Shown here in pieces: positions 8,967-17,382 of a stretch of DNA of 64,000 nt (position 1 is the first letter of the stretch; every line of letters begins with the position of its first letter). This DNA is from UBA4582 sp038106185 (lineage in GTDB: Bacteria; Pseudomonadota; Gammaproteobacteria; Pseudomonadales; Azotimanducaceae): NCBI GenBank assembly GCA_038106185.1, contig JAYODE010000012.1, positions 1 through 64,000 on the forward strand, written 5' to 3'. Under the pieces are notes generated by a model. That model was not told the origin of the DNA, ran no database searches, and was given only the letters and a program-made list of their open reading frames with translations. A program made the position numbers and the translations under genes.

Positions 8967-9530
8967 GGTCTGTTCTCGGGTAGTTTGAGCGTCGGCGACC
9001 TCGAGTCGAATGACATTACCCGAGACAAATCGATAGTGCGGTACTTCCAGGTTTGTCGGCGCAGCAGCATCCACCAGGACTCGACCAGCCAGATCATAGT
9101 CACTCTGGTGGCAGGGGCATTTGAAGCCGATGCCGCCTTGATTGACCGCACTGACTTCGCAACCCAGATGCGTGCAATTACTGTAAGTGACAAAAACATC
9201 GGGGCGCAATGACCTGAACGGGTTGGCGGCAAACAGCGGTTGGTTAGAAGCAATAGAACCTGGATCCTTCAGGGACAGCTGCGACCCTTCAAGCTGGCGT
9301 AACATGGCTCGAGTGCGGCGCTGAACAAACAGGTTACGGCCGCGCCAGTGTACGAGCAGCGTGTCACCCGCTTTCAGCTCGTCGAGGGAGATATCGAGGC
9401 TAGTGTCTTCGGAAAAGGATGGAATCCAGGATTTTACGAACGGATAGGCGAGAAAGCCGAGGCCAGTCAACGAGAAACCCTGAACGATGCGAGTCAACAA
9501 CCAGCGTCGTTTAGCTGAGTTAAGGCTCAT
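8967..9530 (-). CDS. Membrane-anchored Rieske 2Fe-2S protein (C-terminus lost in gap)
   Basis: About 188 residues are visible before the N run. An N-terminal hydrophobic helix (IVQGFSLTGLGFLAYPFV) follows an RRW segment, like the twin-arginine-type anchor of Rieske subunits. The cluster ligands are intact: CTHLGC and CPCHQSDYD. The ISLDELKAGDTLLVHWRGRNLFVQRRT stretch matches the ubiquinol-cytochrome c reductase iron-sulfur subunit. No cytochrome b or c1 gene is adjacent, so it is either an extra PetA-like protein or a partner of the neighbouring flavodoxin. Its ATG overlaps the amidohydrolase stop (ATGA). Confidence 0.85.
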
Positions 9531-10525
9531 AGGCGATATACTCGAGTCGCTGTATCATGGAATAAGGCCGCGCGATCAGTCACAGACAAGCCGCTGGATA
9601 ACTTCTTGAAAGCATTCCAGAGCACTGAGTAAGAGCAGGAATCCTTATCAACGGGGAAATTGCTTTCAAACATGCAGCGCTGCGCGCCAAAGGTCGCCAG
9701 ACAGTGTTCATAATAGGGACCTGTGGCGTCTACTAACTCGTCGGAACTGGGCGGCAGAGCACGGCGATGCCAATTGAAGCCATTGACCTTCATGTTGATA
9801 CCACCTAACTTGAAGTAAACATTAGTGCAGTCTGCCAATGCCGAAATGCTGTCTCGCCAGTTAGCAAATACGGCGTCCTGCTGGCCCGCATAGGGTCCAA
9901 TACCCAGTGGACCGCCAAAATGGTCAAGTATGATGGTCGTGTTCGGAAATGCACGCGCCAGATCGACAAACTCAGACATCTGATGATGATAGAACCAGGC
10001 GTCAAAACTTAGCCCCAATGGCGCCAGCTGACTGAAACCCTCTCGAAAAGCCGAGTCCAGCATGAGTCCCTGAGTTGGATTGCTGTGCGAATTGCGTATG
10101 GCATCAGACTCGTGCCAGCCAGTCGCATGTCGTATGCCGCGAAACCGGTTGGGGCTGGCCGCCATATGCGCTTCAAGCACCGCCTTGACCGCTTGACCCA
10201 TGCTCAGGTCCGCATGACTAACGATGCCGCCGGCGACGCGAGTCGCGCCATACTGGCCGCTGGCACTCATGGCGGCGATACCCTGAACAAACTCAGTTTC
10301 GCCCACCGGCCGCATTGCCGGATCGCCTGCGGCACGATACATCGAACTACATTCAACGAATACCGTACTGACAATGTTATGACCTGTACTGGTATCCTGC
10401 AGCAGCTCATCCAACAGGTAGCGATTCGCCGAATGGTCCCAAAGATGGTGGTGCGGATCACAAATGGGCAAATCGGGTTCTAATGCAGGCTCGACAAGTT
10501 GTTCTAGCCATGTCGATTGTTCCAT
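9527..10525 (-). CDS. Amidohydrolase family TIM-barrel protein (amidohydrolase 2)
   Basis: The ATG at 10525 (332 residues) has AAGGAG nine bases upstream and is preferred to an upstream GTG at 10543. The metal-binding DPHHHLWD near residue 27 is the HxH motif of the PDC hydrolase/fuconolactonase branch. Later barrel strands carry GIRHATGWHES, TIILDHFGGPLG and CMFESNFPVDKDSCSY, matching the C-terminal His and Asp region. Relatives hydrolyse lactones or pyrone dicarboxylates or decarboxylate aromatic acids. The four-base overlap with the Rieske gene argues for coupled expression. Confidence 0.85.
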   Translation of the reverse strand: MEQSTWLEQLVEPALEPDLPICDPHHHLWDHSANRYLLDELLQDTSTGHNIVSTVFVECSSMYRAAGDPAMRPVGETEFVQGIAAMSASGQYGATRVAGGIVSHADLSMGQAVKAVLEAHMAASPNRFRGIRHATGWHESDAIRNSHSNPTQGLMLDSAFREGFSQLAPLGLSFDAWFYHHQMSEFVDLARAFPNTTIILDHFGGPLGIGPYAGQQDAVFANWRDSISALADCTNVYFKLGGINMKVNGFNWHRRALPPSSDELVDATGPYYEHCLATFGAQRCMFESNFPVDKDSCSYSVLWNAFKKLSSGLSVTDRAALFHDTATRVYRL

Positions 10526-10641
10526 TGTCACTCTCTCCTTCACTGCTTACTTTGTTTGCCTAAAGTCGCGCCGGCCCGCCATGGCCTAAACCATTTGATC
10601 ATGCTAGCGTTAACCCTTCTTGTCCAGCGTCCGGTGTTGCT

Positions 10642-11445
10642 ATGTCCTATAAAGCCCTTGCGATCGACCTTGATGGTACCTTGTTAGTGGGTGAGGATCT
10701 GTCCGCCCGTAACCGCGATGCAGTCGCAGCAGCCCATGAGGCCGGATTCGCGATTATTATTGCGACCGCTCGCTGGCGTCATATGGCTGAACGCATCGCT
10801 GATCAGATTGGTCTGCTACAACCCATTATTGCCTGTAGTGGCGCGCAGGTTTACCTGCCAAACAGCGGCAAGGATATCTTCGATCACCGTCTGCCGGCTG
10901 ATTTTGTCGATGAGCTCTACGCGCTGTGCAACGAGCAACGTTGCATTGCGACCGTGACCATCACAGACGAGGTGCTGGTCAAATTGGAAGGAGCGCCCGC
11001 CGAGGGCCTGCTGTCACCAGAGATGCGCTGGACACAAGCGCTATCGACCATTGACCATGCGAATCCTCGAATAGCGGCGATTCAAGGCTCAAAAATTAAC
11101 GAAATAATCAAGAAGGAACTCAAACCCCGATACCAGGACCAGGTGAATATTTACGATTCTATTGGTCCCAGCGGCAAACTGGTTGTCACGGTCACCGCCA
11201 AAGCCGCCAACAAGGGCGAGGCTCTGCGGGTTAGCTGCGATCACCTGGGCATAAAACCCAGTGAGGTCATCACCTTTGGCGATGCCGAAAATGATATTGA
11301 GATGTTTAAGGTCAGCGGTGCGTCGGTGGCTATGGGCCAGGCCAGCGACGCCGTTAAAGCTGCAGCTGACTCGGTAACCGCCGCTAATACGAGCGATGGC
11401 GTCGCCCAGGCGATTGACCGAATCCTTCGTTTCGGGCGGCCCTGA
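10642..11445 (+). CDS. Cof-type HAD-IIB phosphatase
   Basis: The 267-residue protein has the HAD motif I DLDGTLL at residues 9-15, a large C2-type cap between motifs II and III, the conserved lysine in NKGEALR and motif IV GDAENDIEMF. This arrangement is that of Cof/YbiV sugar- or nucleotide-phosphate phosphatases acting in the cytoplasm. The substrate is unknown. The next gene starts 50 bp downstream in the same direction, so an operon is possible but not certain. Confidence 0.9.
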   Translation: MSYKALAIDLDGTLLVGEDLSARNRDAVAAAHEAGFAIIIATARWRHMAERIADQIGLLQPIIACSGAQVYLPNSGKDIFDHRLPADFVDELYALCNEQRCIATVTITDEVLVKLEGAPAEGLLSPEMRWTQALSTIDHANPRIAAIQGSKINEIIKKELKPRYQDQVNIYDSIGPSGKLVVTVTAKAANKGEALRVSCDHLGIKPSEVITFGDAENDIEMFKVSGASVAMGQASDAVKAAADSVTAANTSDGVAQAIDRILRFGRP

Positions 11446-11495
11446 TCAGATTACGCCGGAATCGCCGACAATAACGTCACCAAAGAAGAGAGAAC

Positions 11496-12449
11496 ATGAC
11501 GCTAGAGACCTTCACGTTTACGGCCAGCGATAAGCATAGGGTTCATTGCTATCGCTTGCTGCCTGCTGCAAAACCTCGAGCTATCATTCACATAGCCCAT
11601 GGCATGGGAGAACATGGAGGTCGTTACGAATGGACTGCGCAACAGTTGGTGGCCGCCGGCTATGCGGTCTACATCAATGATCATCGCGGACACGGCAGCA
11701 CGGCAACGGTTCTAGGCGACTTTGGAGAAGATGGCTGGAACAGAACCCTCAGCGATCTGCAGGAGATGCAACAGCAGTATGGCAGTGATTACCCCAGTAT
11801 TCCTCGAGTCCTGTTTGGGCACAGTATGGGATCCATGTTGGCGCAGCAGTACATAGCGCTGTACGGCAATAGTCTCGATGGCGTGATTATTTCCGGTAGC
11901 CCCGGCTTTGCCCATCCAGTGCTCTCTTGGTTGGTTCGGCAGATCTGCCGCTGGGAATCCTGGCGACTTGAACCGCGAAAGCCGAGCGGCGTGTTGCAAC
12001 AGTTGGTATTTGGCAACTCCAACAAGGCGTTTCAAGCCAGCACTGTGGAGCCGACGGGATTCGAATGGCTAAGTCGAGACCCAGTGCAGGTTCAGACCTA
12101 TATCAATGATCCCGCGTGTGGCTTTGTACCCTTCCCTGCCAGTCTTTTGGATATTTTCAAAGGTGCCCGCTGGACTCAGCAGCAGAAAAATATTGAACGG
12201 ATTCCAAAATCCCTGCCCATGTACCTGTTTTCTGGCAGTGCGGACCCTGTGCACAACGAAATGGCTGATTTAAACCGTCTTATGCGCCAATACGCGAAGG
12301 CGGGTTTACAGCTGGCCACACGCTTTTACCCTCAGGGGCGCCATGAGATGCTCAATGAGATCAATCGAGATGAAGTCATTGCGCAGGTGATAGCGTGGCT
12401 CGACGATCAGTTCCCCAGTCCTGTCGGACTTGCTCAGGCCGGGACTTGA
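11496..12449 (+). CDS. Alpha/beta hydrolase, lysophospholipase / monoacylglycerol lipase type
   Basis: The 317-residue protein has the PldB-like opening HIAHGMGEHGGRYEW (oxyanion loop), the nucleophile elbow GHSMGS, a late acid in SGSADPVHN and the catalytic His in YPQGRHEMLNE. This is the serine-aspartate-histidine set of monoglyceride and lysophospholipid lipases. No signal peptide is visible, so it is likely cytoplasmic or membrane-peripheral. A GAAGAGAG site precedes the ATG. It fits a lipid-turnover context, with PlsC-like and PHA synthase genes downstream on the other strand. Confidence 0.88.
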   Translation: MTLETFTFTASDKHRVHCYRLLPAAKPRAIIHIAHGMGEHGGRYEWTAQQLVAAGYAVYINDHRGHGSTATVLGDFGEDGWNRTLSDLQEMQQQYGSDYPSIPRVLFGHSMGSMLAQQYIALYGNSLDGVIISGSPGFAHPVLSWLVRQICRWESWRLEPRKPSGVLQQLVFGNSNKAFQASTVEPTGFEWLSRDPVQVQTYINDPACGFVPFPASLLDIFKGARWTQQQKNIERIPKSLPMYLFSGSADPVHNEMADLNRLMRQYAKAGLQLATRFYPQGRHEMLNEINRDEVIAQVIAWLDDQFPSPVGLAQAGT

Positions 12450-12475
12450 GGCAGTCTCGGCCTGAGTCAGGATTT

Positions 12476-12685
12476 TGTCGCAGATTCACAGCATCGAAAT
12501 AAGCGGCAACTGTTCTACACAGGCTTTCTANNNNNNNNNNNNNNNNNNNNNNNNNNNNNNNNNNNNNNNNNNNNNNNNNNNNNNNNNNNNNNNNNNNNNN
12601 NNNNNNNNNNNNNNNNNNNNNNNNNNNNNNTGTCGCAGATTCACAGCATCGAAATAAGCGGCAACTGTTCTACACAGGCTTTCTA
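12476..12685. other. Contig join: 55-bp identical flanks around a 100-N gap
   Basis: Bases 12476-12530 and 12631-12685 are identical over 55 bp, with 100 N at 12531-12630 between them. This is the pattern of two contigs whose ends overlap by one k-mer and were scaffolded instead of merged. The true sequence is probably continuous, with only one copy. The overlap ends inside a 13-bp tandem repeat. Confidence 0.9.
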
Positions 12686-12711
12686 AACAGGCTTTCTACA
12701 CAGGCTTATCG
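12673..12711. repeat. 13-bp tandem repeat, three copies
   Basis: Units cacaggctttcta, aacaggctttcta and cacaggcttatcg run head to tail. They overlap the last codons of the GYD-PlsC gene (stop at 12696) and coincide with the contig break just before. Confidence 0.85.
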
Positions 12712-13742
12712 GACTCGAGCAGATCCGGCCGCTGATAATCCCAGCGAGCGGCTTCCGGCCCATACTCCAGCACCCGTTGATGGACTGAATTTAGTGCGTC
12801 ATAGATCATCCGCGTTGCATCGGGAATGCTGGTACCCTCGGGAAAGTAAATAGGCGGCTGAATGTTCGCAGTCACGGGTCCTGACGTCACTTCTTTGGAC
12901 CCTTTCGGTCTGAGTTTAGACAGTCCCGTCAAGTAGACCGGGACAACGGGTACCTGGCAGTCCAGTGCAAGAATTGCAACGCCGTGTTTGAAACGAGACA
13001 ACTTTCGGCTGGTGGAGCGAGTGCCCTCAGGAAAGATCGCGAGATTGGCGCCCTGCTCAAGCAACCATTTGCTGTACTCGAGCGTCGCCGAGCCGCCACC
13101 TCGACGAATAGGAAAATTACCACCAATGAGGGAGTTATACCAAGGCTGTAAAGCCAGCTCCTTGCGGCCGCCGCCATTTTTTAGAAACCAGCGGTCTGCT
13201 GCTGCGCCAAAATAGATGTTCCACTTCACGCGCTGCGGCAGGCAATGGAACAGGGCTATGGCATCAAAATGACTGCTGTGATTTGCCACAGTAATACAGG
13301 GGCCCTTCACATCCTTGAAATTTTCCATACCCGTCACGGTAAACGGCTTGGCATACCGCCACATGTGTTTCGAATAGTGATACCAGCGAAACGCGAGTCG
13401 AACCAGCTTGGCCCACCACTTGACCTGCCAACGATGGGGCCCATCCGTACGTATCTCCTGCTTGACCATGCGTTCAAACAACGGCAGATCAATCGCCGCC
13501 AGCAATGTGGTGTCAGGCGAGCTGGTGAGCTCCTCATGCAGGATGGCTTTTTGTGCACGAAAATTGTCGGAGACCTCAAATACCGTGCAGTGATCATAGA
13601 TACCCAAGAGGTGGTAGTCTTCGAGAATATTCGCCTCGTATTCCTCAAGGATGCGACGCACTCCGCGCAATTTTTCCGGCTCCTTCAGAACCTCGCGCAT
13701 TGCCTGGCTGCTCAGTCGGGTGAGCAGGACATAGGCGGGCAT
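12696..13742 (-). CDS. GYD-domain / PlsC acyltransferase fusion
   Basis: The 348-residue protein has two parts. Residues 1 to about 95 align with the free GYD-domain protein encoded just upstream, including the motif at the same position (IYD at 48-50 in place of GYD). Residues about 125-330 are a PlsC-type glycerolphosphate acyltransferase: NHSSHFD at 154-160 (HX4D catalytic pair), PIRRGGG near 211, FPEGTRS at 237-243 and VPVVPVYLTGL near 264-273. The enzyme half should acylate lysophosphatidate or another lysolipid at the membrane, although only weakly hydrophobic segments are visible. The GYD half may be a dimerisation or ligand module. The start lies three bases past the stop of the GYD gene, so they are coupled. 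Confidence 0.87.
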   Translation of the reverse strand: MPAYVLLTRLSSQAMREVLKEPEKLRGVRRILEEYEANILEDYHLLGIYDHCTVFEVSDNFRAQKAILHEELTSSPDTTLLAAIDLPLFERMVKQEIRTDGPHRWQVKWWAKLVRLAFRWYHYSKHMWRYAKPFTVTGMENFKDVKGPCITVANHSSHFDAIALFHCLPQRVKWNIYFGAAADRWFLKNGGGRKELALQPWYNSLIGGNFPIRRGGGSATLEYSKWLLEQGANLAIFPEGTRSTSRKLSRFKHGVAILALDCQVPVVPVYLTGLSKLRPKGSKEVTSGPVTANIQPPIYFPEGTSIPDATRMIYDALNSVHQRVLEYGPEAARWDYQRPDLLESDKPV

Positions 13743-13745
13743 GGA

Positions 13746-14051
13746 TTAGTCTCCGCCTGGCGCTTGGCCTGAAAGTATGCCGACAAAGTCGTCGACACTG
13801 ATCGCCGGCAAAGTCGTGATCTTGATAGAGCCACGAGAACCCAATTCGACCGCTAGCCTCGCCATGATCTCATTGGTGGGCGCTTCAATGATGTTAACAA
13901 AATCATAACCCCCCATAACCGCATACTGAGCGATGACCCGAGCCCCCATAGATTCGACTTCCTTGTTAACCTCACGTAGGCGTTCAGGACGCTCCTTAAG
14001 GGTTTTACGGCCGTCGTCTGTCAAGGTGCTTAACATAATGTAAGTTGCCAT
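13746..14051 (-). CDS. GYD domain protein
   Basis: A 101-residue single-domain protein with the eponymous motif MGGYDFVNIIEAP (GYD at 48-50). GYD proteins have a small ferredoxin-like alpha-beta fold and no established function. Residues 1-90 resemble the N-terminus of the next gene, suggesting duplication followed by fusion to PlsC. GAGG lies five bases before the ATG, and the upstream 50 bp are very A+T-rich, so a promoter is likely there. Confidence 0.9.
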   Translation of the reverse strand: MATYIMLSTLTDDGRKTLKERPERLREVNKEVESMGARVIAQYAVMGGYDFVNIIEAPTNEIMARLAVELGSRGSIKITTLPAISVDDFVGILSGQAPGGD

Positions 14052-14206
14052 ATAAACCTCGTAGGTAATTGTTTTATATGCTTAATATACTTTTTTTATA
14101 ATGTAAATTCACAGCCTGGATGCGGCGCCAGTCATGCTTTCAATCAGGCATCCAGTCTCACTAAAGTTACTGCGACAGCCTTCCACGTCTGACGAGGCAT
14201 CTGCGA

Positions 14207-15877
14207 CTAACGTTCAAGAACGTAACGCCCTGGTGCCACATCCAGTGGCGGATAGTCACTGCTGCCGAGTTCTGCCGGTGGCGACGCCAGTGTGCCCGAA
14301 CGCTGTTTGAGCCAATCGATCCAGTGTTCTCGCCATGAGCCCTGATAAACCACCGCTTCTCGAATCCACTCTTCGCTGTCTTCCGGCAGCCTGGGTGCAA
14401 TCCAGTACTTCATGTGTTTGTTCGGCTTATTGCTGATGGTTTGGGTGTGGTTCTGGTTAGTGAGAACAAACTCAACCTGCCCGCCAAGTAACTGTGTGGT
14501 GCGATAACAACCCCGCCAGGGCGTAATATGATCGGTGCTCCCCGCCATAATATAGGTGTCATAGGTGATCTTTGATAAGTCGATCGCTTTACCGTCGATC
14601 GACAGCTGCTTTCTTGCCAGCTTGTTATCCCAAGCCAGGTCTAGATAGTCACATTGTAAACCGGCCGGGACTCGAGTGTAGTCCATGGACCAGAACAGCA
14701 ACGGATGCACGGGTGGTGGTTTACCCAAAAGATAGTTGTCGCGAAAGAATGCCATGACGCTTTCCTCCGGCGTCAGCCAGGCGAACATCTCGAATACCTC
14801 CTTCTCGTCGAAAATGCCTTTTGCCTGAACACGCGCCTTTTGCGCAGCGATGGAGGTTTCGGTCACGAACAGCCCAAAGTCACTGTCTTCCGGATGATTA
14901 TCGAGAATATTGACGAACAACGAATGGCTATTGATGACGTCCTCACCCCTGGCCTGAAGCAGACCGGCCGCGGCTGCCGTGGTTATCCCACCGGCACACA
15001 AACCCATCAAATTAACCTTCTCTGCACCACTGATCTCGCGAACGATTGACAGACACTCAATAATGCCCTCAGCATAGGTCTGCAGGTTCCAATTGCGATT
15101 ATCAACGGTAGGGTTACGCCAACTGACGGCGTAGACAGGGATGCCAGCATGCAGCAACTCTTGAAACAAACTCCGGTCAAGGGTCAGATCGCCCAGGTAG
15201 AAGCGATTGACCTGACTGAAAACGTATAAAAAGGGAATCGCATGGGTCTGTTCCACCAGTGGCTCATACTGCATCAATTCAAGCAAGTCATCGCGGTAAA
15301 CGACAACGCCCTTTGATGCGGCGACATCCTTGCCGATAATAAAAGCATTGCGGTCGGCGACCGCGGGATAACCATGGTTGTGCTGCTGGTCGTCGATAAT
15401 ATTTTTGATACTGGTGATCAGGCTTTGTCCGCGACTGTCTAACAGGTTTCTTAGTGCCTGCGGGTTGCCATGGAAACTGTTGACAGGTGCCGCCAGGTCT
15501 TTAAGGATGCCAAGCAGAAAACGCGCGCGCTTACGATTCATGGTCTCCAGGTCGCTTTTATCAACCCAGTCTTCCAGCGCCAAACCCCAGGCCATGTAAT
15601 ATTGCGCGACCCGCTTATAGAAGGCGTTTTCTCGCCAGACAGGATCGGTAAATCGCCGATCGGTACTGGGGTCAAGCGTACTGAAACCCATCAGAATTGC
15701 AGTTGACTCGCTGGCGAAATGCTGCCAGATACTGAGCAGCACCGCGGGTTGGGTCGAGAGGCTCTGGACCAACTCCTTGGCCGCATTGAGAACTTCATCG
15801 CGATCAATGCCCATGGCGAGATTCAGGGCGACGCCTTCATTGCGACGATCCGACAACTCGTCGATGGTATCTACCAT
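14207..15877 (-). CDS. phaC: Polyhydroxyalkanoate synthase (class I-like)
   Basis: The 556-residue protein is a full-length PhaC. The lipase-box-like GLCAGG (292-297) holds the nucleophile Cys294, and the acid is Asp449 in GSTDHITPWRG with His477 in NQNHTQT. The N-terminal half has the family segments FTDPVWRENAFYKRVAQ and RNLLDSRGQSL, and HPLLFWSMDYTRVPAG is typical of the catalytic domain. It polymerises hydroxyacyl-CoA into PHA on granule surfaces. No phaA, phaB, phaR or phasin gene is adjacent. AGGAG precedes the ATG. The free GYD gene follows about 155 bp downstream in the same direction. Confidence 0.95.
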   Translation of the reverse strand: MVDTIDELSDRRNEGVALNLAMGIDRDEVLNAAKELVQSLSTQPAVLLSIWQHFASESTAILMGFSTLDPSTDRRFTDPVWRENAFYKRVAQYYMAWGLALEDWVDKSDLETMNRKRARFLLGILKDLAAPVNSFHGNPQALRNLLDSRGQSLITSIKNIIDDQQHNHGYPAVADRNAFIIGKDVAASKGVVVYRDDLLELMQYEPLVEQTHAIPFLYVFSQVNRFYLGDLTLDRSLFQELLHAGIPVYAVSWRNPTVDNRNWNLQTYAEGIIECLSIVREISGAEKVNLMGLCAGGITTAAAAGLLQARGEDVINSHSLFVNILDNHPEDSDFGLFVTETSIAAQKARVQAKGIFDEKEVFEMFAWLTPEESVMAFFRDNYLLGKPPPVHPLLFWSMDYTRVPAGLQCDYLDLAWDNKLARKQLSIDGKAIDLSKITYDTYIMAGSTDHITPWRGCYRTTQLLGGQVEFVLTNQNHTQTISNKPNKHMKYWIAPRLPEDSEEWIREAVVYQGSWREHWIDWLKQRSGTLASPPAELGSSDYPPLDVAPGRYVLER

Positions 15878-16013
15878 TTCAGCTCCTCATCAGCCGGTCG
15901 TGCGGCCTTCTTGTCATTTCGACTTGTACATCAAACCGCGTGGGGACGCAATTTGTATCTTCAGTTCACTTGAGCCGGCTAAGTGTGATCTTAACAGCCG
16001 CTGCCGAGTATCG

Positions 16014-16631
16014 TCAGAGATCTGCTAAGTGATCCACTTGATTAAAAAACACCAGCCTTGGCGCTTTACCCCCCAAGACCAGTTTACTGACGCCGGTGTT
16101 GGCCATGTGATATTCATCAAATGGAAAAGCTGCGCCGCGAAGCAAGGTCGCGAGCGCAACGCCCATGGCTGCACCATGGCTGACGATCGCAATTTGCTCG
16201 CCTGCATGTTTGTGTTGCAGCTCATTGAATGCCGCAAGCATGCGATCTCGAACCTGATTCACTGATTCACCGCCGCTGGGTGCGTAATCGCAGTCGGCGG
16301 CAATTTTGTCAAAGAATTGATGCTCACTCCGGAGCACATCAAAGTGCAAACCTTCCAGTTCGCCAATGCCGTACTCGCGCAGACCTGAGTGGGCAATGGC
16401 AGGCGCAAAATGATCGCCAGTCACACCCTGTGCAGTTCGCATGGTGCGCAGCAGCGGGCTGCTGTAGGTTGCAGTGATATCCGCATAGTGCTGCTTAAAC
16501 AAAGTGCTAAGCCTGTCAGCCTGTTGTATGCCACTGGCATTCAGCGTCGCATCGGTAGAGCCGAACCAGCGACGCTCAACATTGGCGTCAATTTGGCCGT
16601 GCCGAACCAGATAAAAGGTCGTTTCTGGCAT
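16014..16631 (-). CDS. Histidine phosphatase family protein (phosphoglycerate mutase-like)
   Basis: The 205-residue protein carries LVRHGQID near residue 8 (phospho-accepting His), the Glu in YGIGELEG and the second catalytic His in VSHGAAMG. This is the branch-1 set of alpha-ribazole phosphatase, Gpm-like and broad phosphatases. It starts one base past the stop of the glyoxalase gene, so translation is coupled. The substrate cannot be assigned. Confidence 0.88.
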   Translation of the reverse strand: MPETTFYLVRHGQIDANVERRWFGSTDATLNASGIQQADRLSTLFKQHYADITATYSSPLLRTMRTAQGVTGDHFAPAIAHSGLREYGIGELEGLHFDVLRSEHQFFDKIAADCDYAPSGGESVNQVRDRMLAAFNELQHKHAGEQIAIVSHGAAMGVALATLLRGAAFPFDEYHMANTGVSKLVLGGKAPRLVFFNQVDHLADL

Positions 16632-16632
16632 G

Positions 16633-17055
16633 CTACCAGTGACCTATATTGGGCATCGAAGACCAAGGCTCAGCTGGCGCCAAAGCCTCGCCCACTTGAA
16701 GCAATTCGATCGAGATATTATCCGGTGATCGAACAAACGCCATGCGACCATCCCGCGGCGGGCGATTTATGATGACGCCTGAGTCCAACAGATGCTGACA
16801 GGTGGCGTAAATGTTGTCGACTGCATAAGCCAGGTGACCAAAGTTACGATCACCCTCACCCAGTTCATCACCATCCCAATTATAGGTCAACTCGACCTGA
16901 GCACTGCTATCACCGGGTGCCGCAAGGAAAACCAGAGAGAAGCGACCTTGCTCATTGTCGATACGCCGCAGTTCTTCCAGTCCAAGGTGCTGGCAATAAA
17001 AAGCCAGAGATGCCTCTATATCTTTTACGCGTACCATTGTGTGCAGATATTTCAT
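16633..17055 (-). CDS. gloA: Lactoylglutathione lyase (glyoxalase I), VOC family
   Basis: The 140-residue VOC-fold protein begins MKYLHTMVRVKDIEASLAFY. The glyoxalase I metal ligands can be placed: His5, Glu in VELTYNW, His in FGHLAYAV and Glu in SIELLQ. It isomerises the methylglyoxal-glutathione hemithioacetal to lactoylglutathione. The C-terminus is about 10 residues longer than the usual short form. A GGGGAAG site precedes the ATG. The next gene is a histidine phosphatase, with no glyoxalase II nearby. Confidence 0.88.
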   Translation of the reverse strand: MKYLHTMVRVKDIEASLAFYCQHLGLEELRRIDNEQGRFSLVFLAAPGDSSAQVELTYNWDGDELGEGDRNFGHLAYAVDNIYATCQHLLDSGVIINRPPRDGRMAFVRSPDNISIELLQVGEALAPAEPWSSMPNIGHW

Positions 17056-17094
17056 GTCACTTCCCCTTTAAATGCGTGGCGCCAGCTTAAATTT

Positions 17095-17121
17095 CTCCAG
17101 CGCTGCACACAAGCGCTGGAG
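17095..17121. other. Perfect 10-bp stem-loop in the intergenic region
   Basis: Arms CTCCAGCGCT (17095-17104) and AGCGCTGGAG (17112-17121) enclose a seven-base loop. It lies 40 bases upstream of the gloA start in a 327-bp stretch between gloA and the PHP gene. No U-run follows on either strand, so it is not a standard terminator. It may be an operator or an RNA leader element. Elsewhere in the stretch I see only a T-rich segment with a two-copy ctcagattgtt repeat near 17305-17333. Confidence 0.5.
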
Positions 17122-17382
17122 GAACTCAATTGAGGCACAAGTGGCCTAACAAGCGTGCCGGTGGACTTACAGTAGTTCACGCTGCAATTGGATGATCGCG
17201 TGGTCTCTCCCATGATCAGTGCAGCAATTTACAGCATTAGCCTCATGTTGCGTGATACGCCAAAGACTGATGGGGAGACTGCTGAGTTTTACTTTTTTTT
17301 CTCAGATTGTTTAGGCTCAGATTGTTCGTTTGCGCAAGCGCTGACCAGACAGAAGCGATGATCACGGCGCAGAGCAGGCTCC

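Noticed and set aside
13245..13772. A 175-codon plus-strand frame
   Set aside because: It runs antisense to the GYD-PlsC fusion, whose domains are clear.
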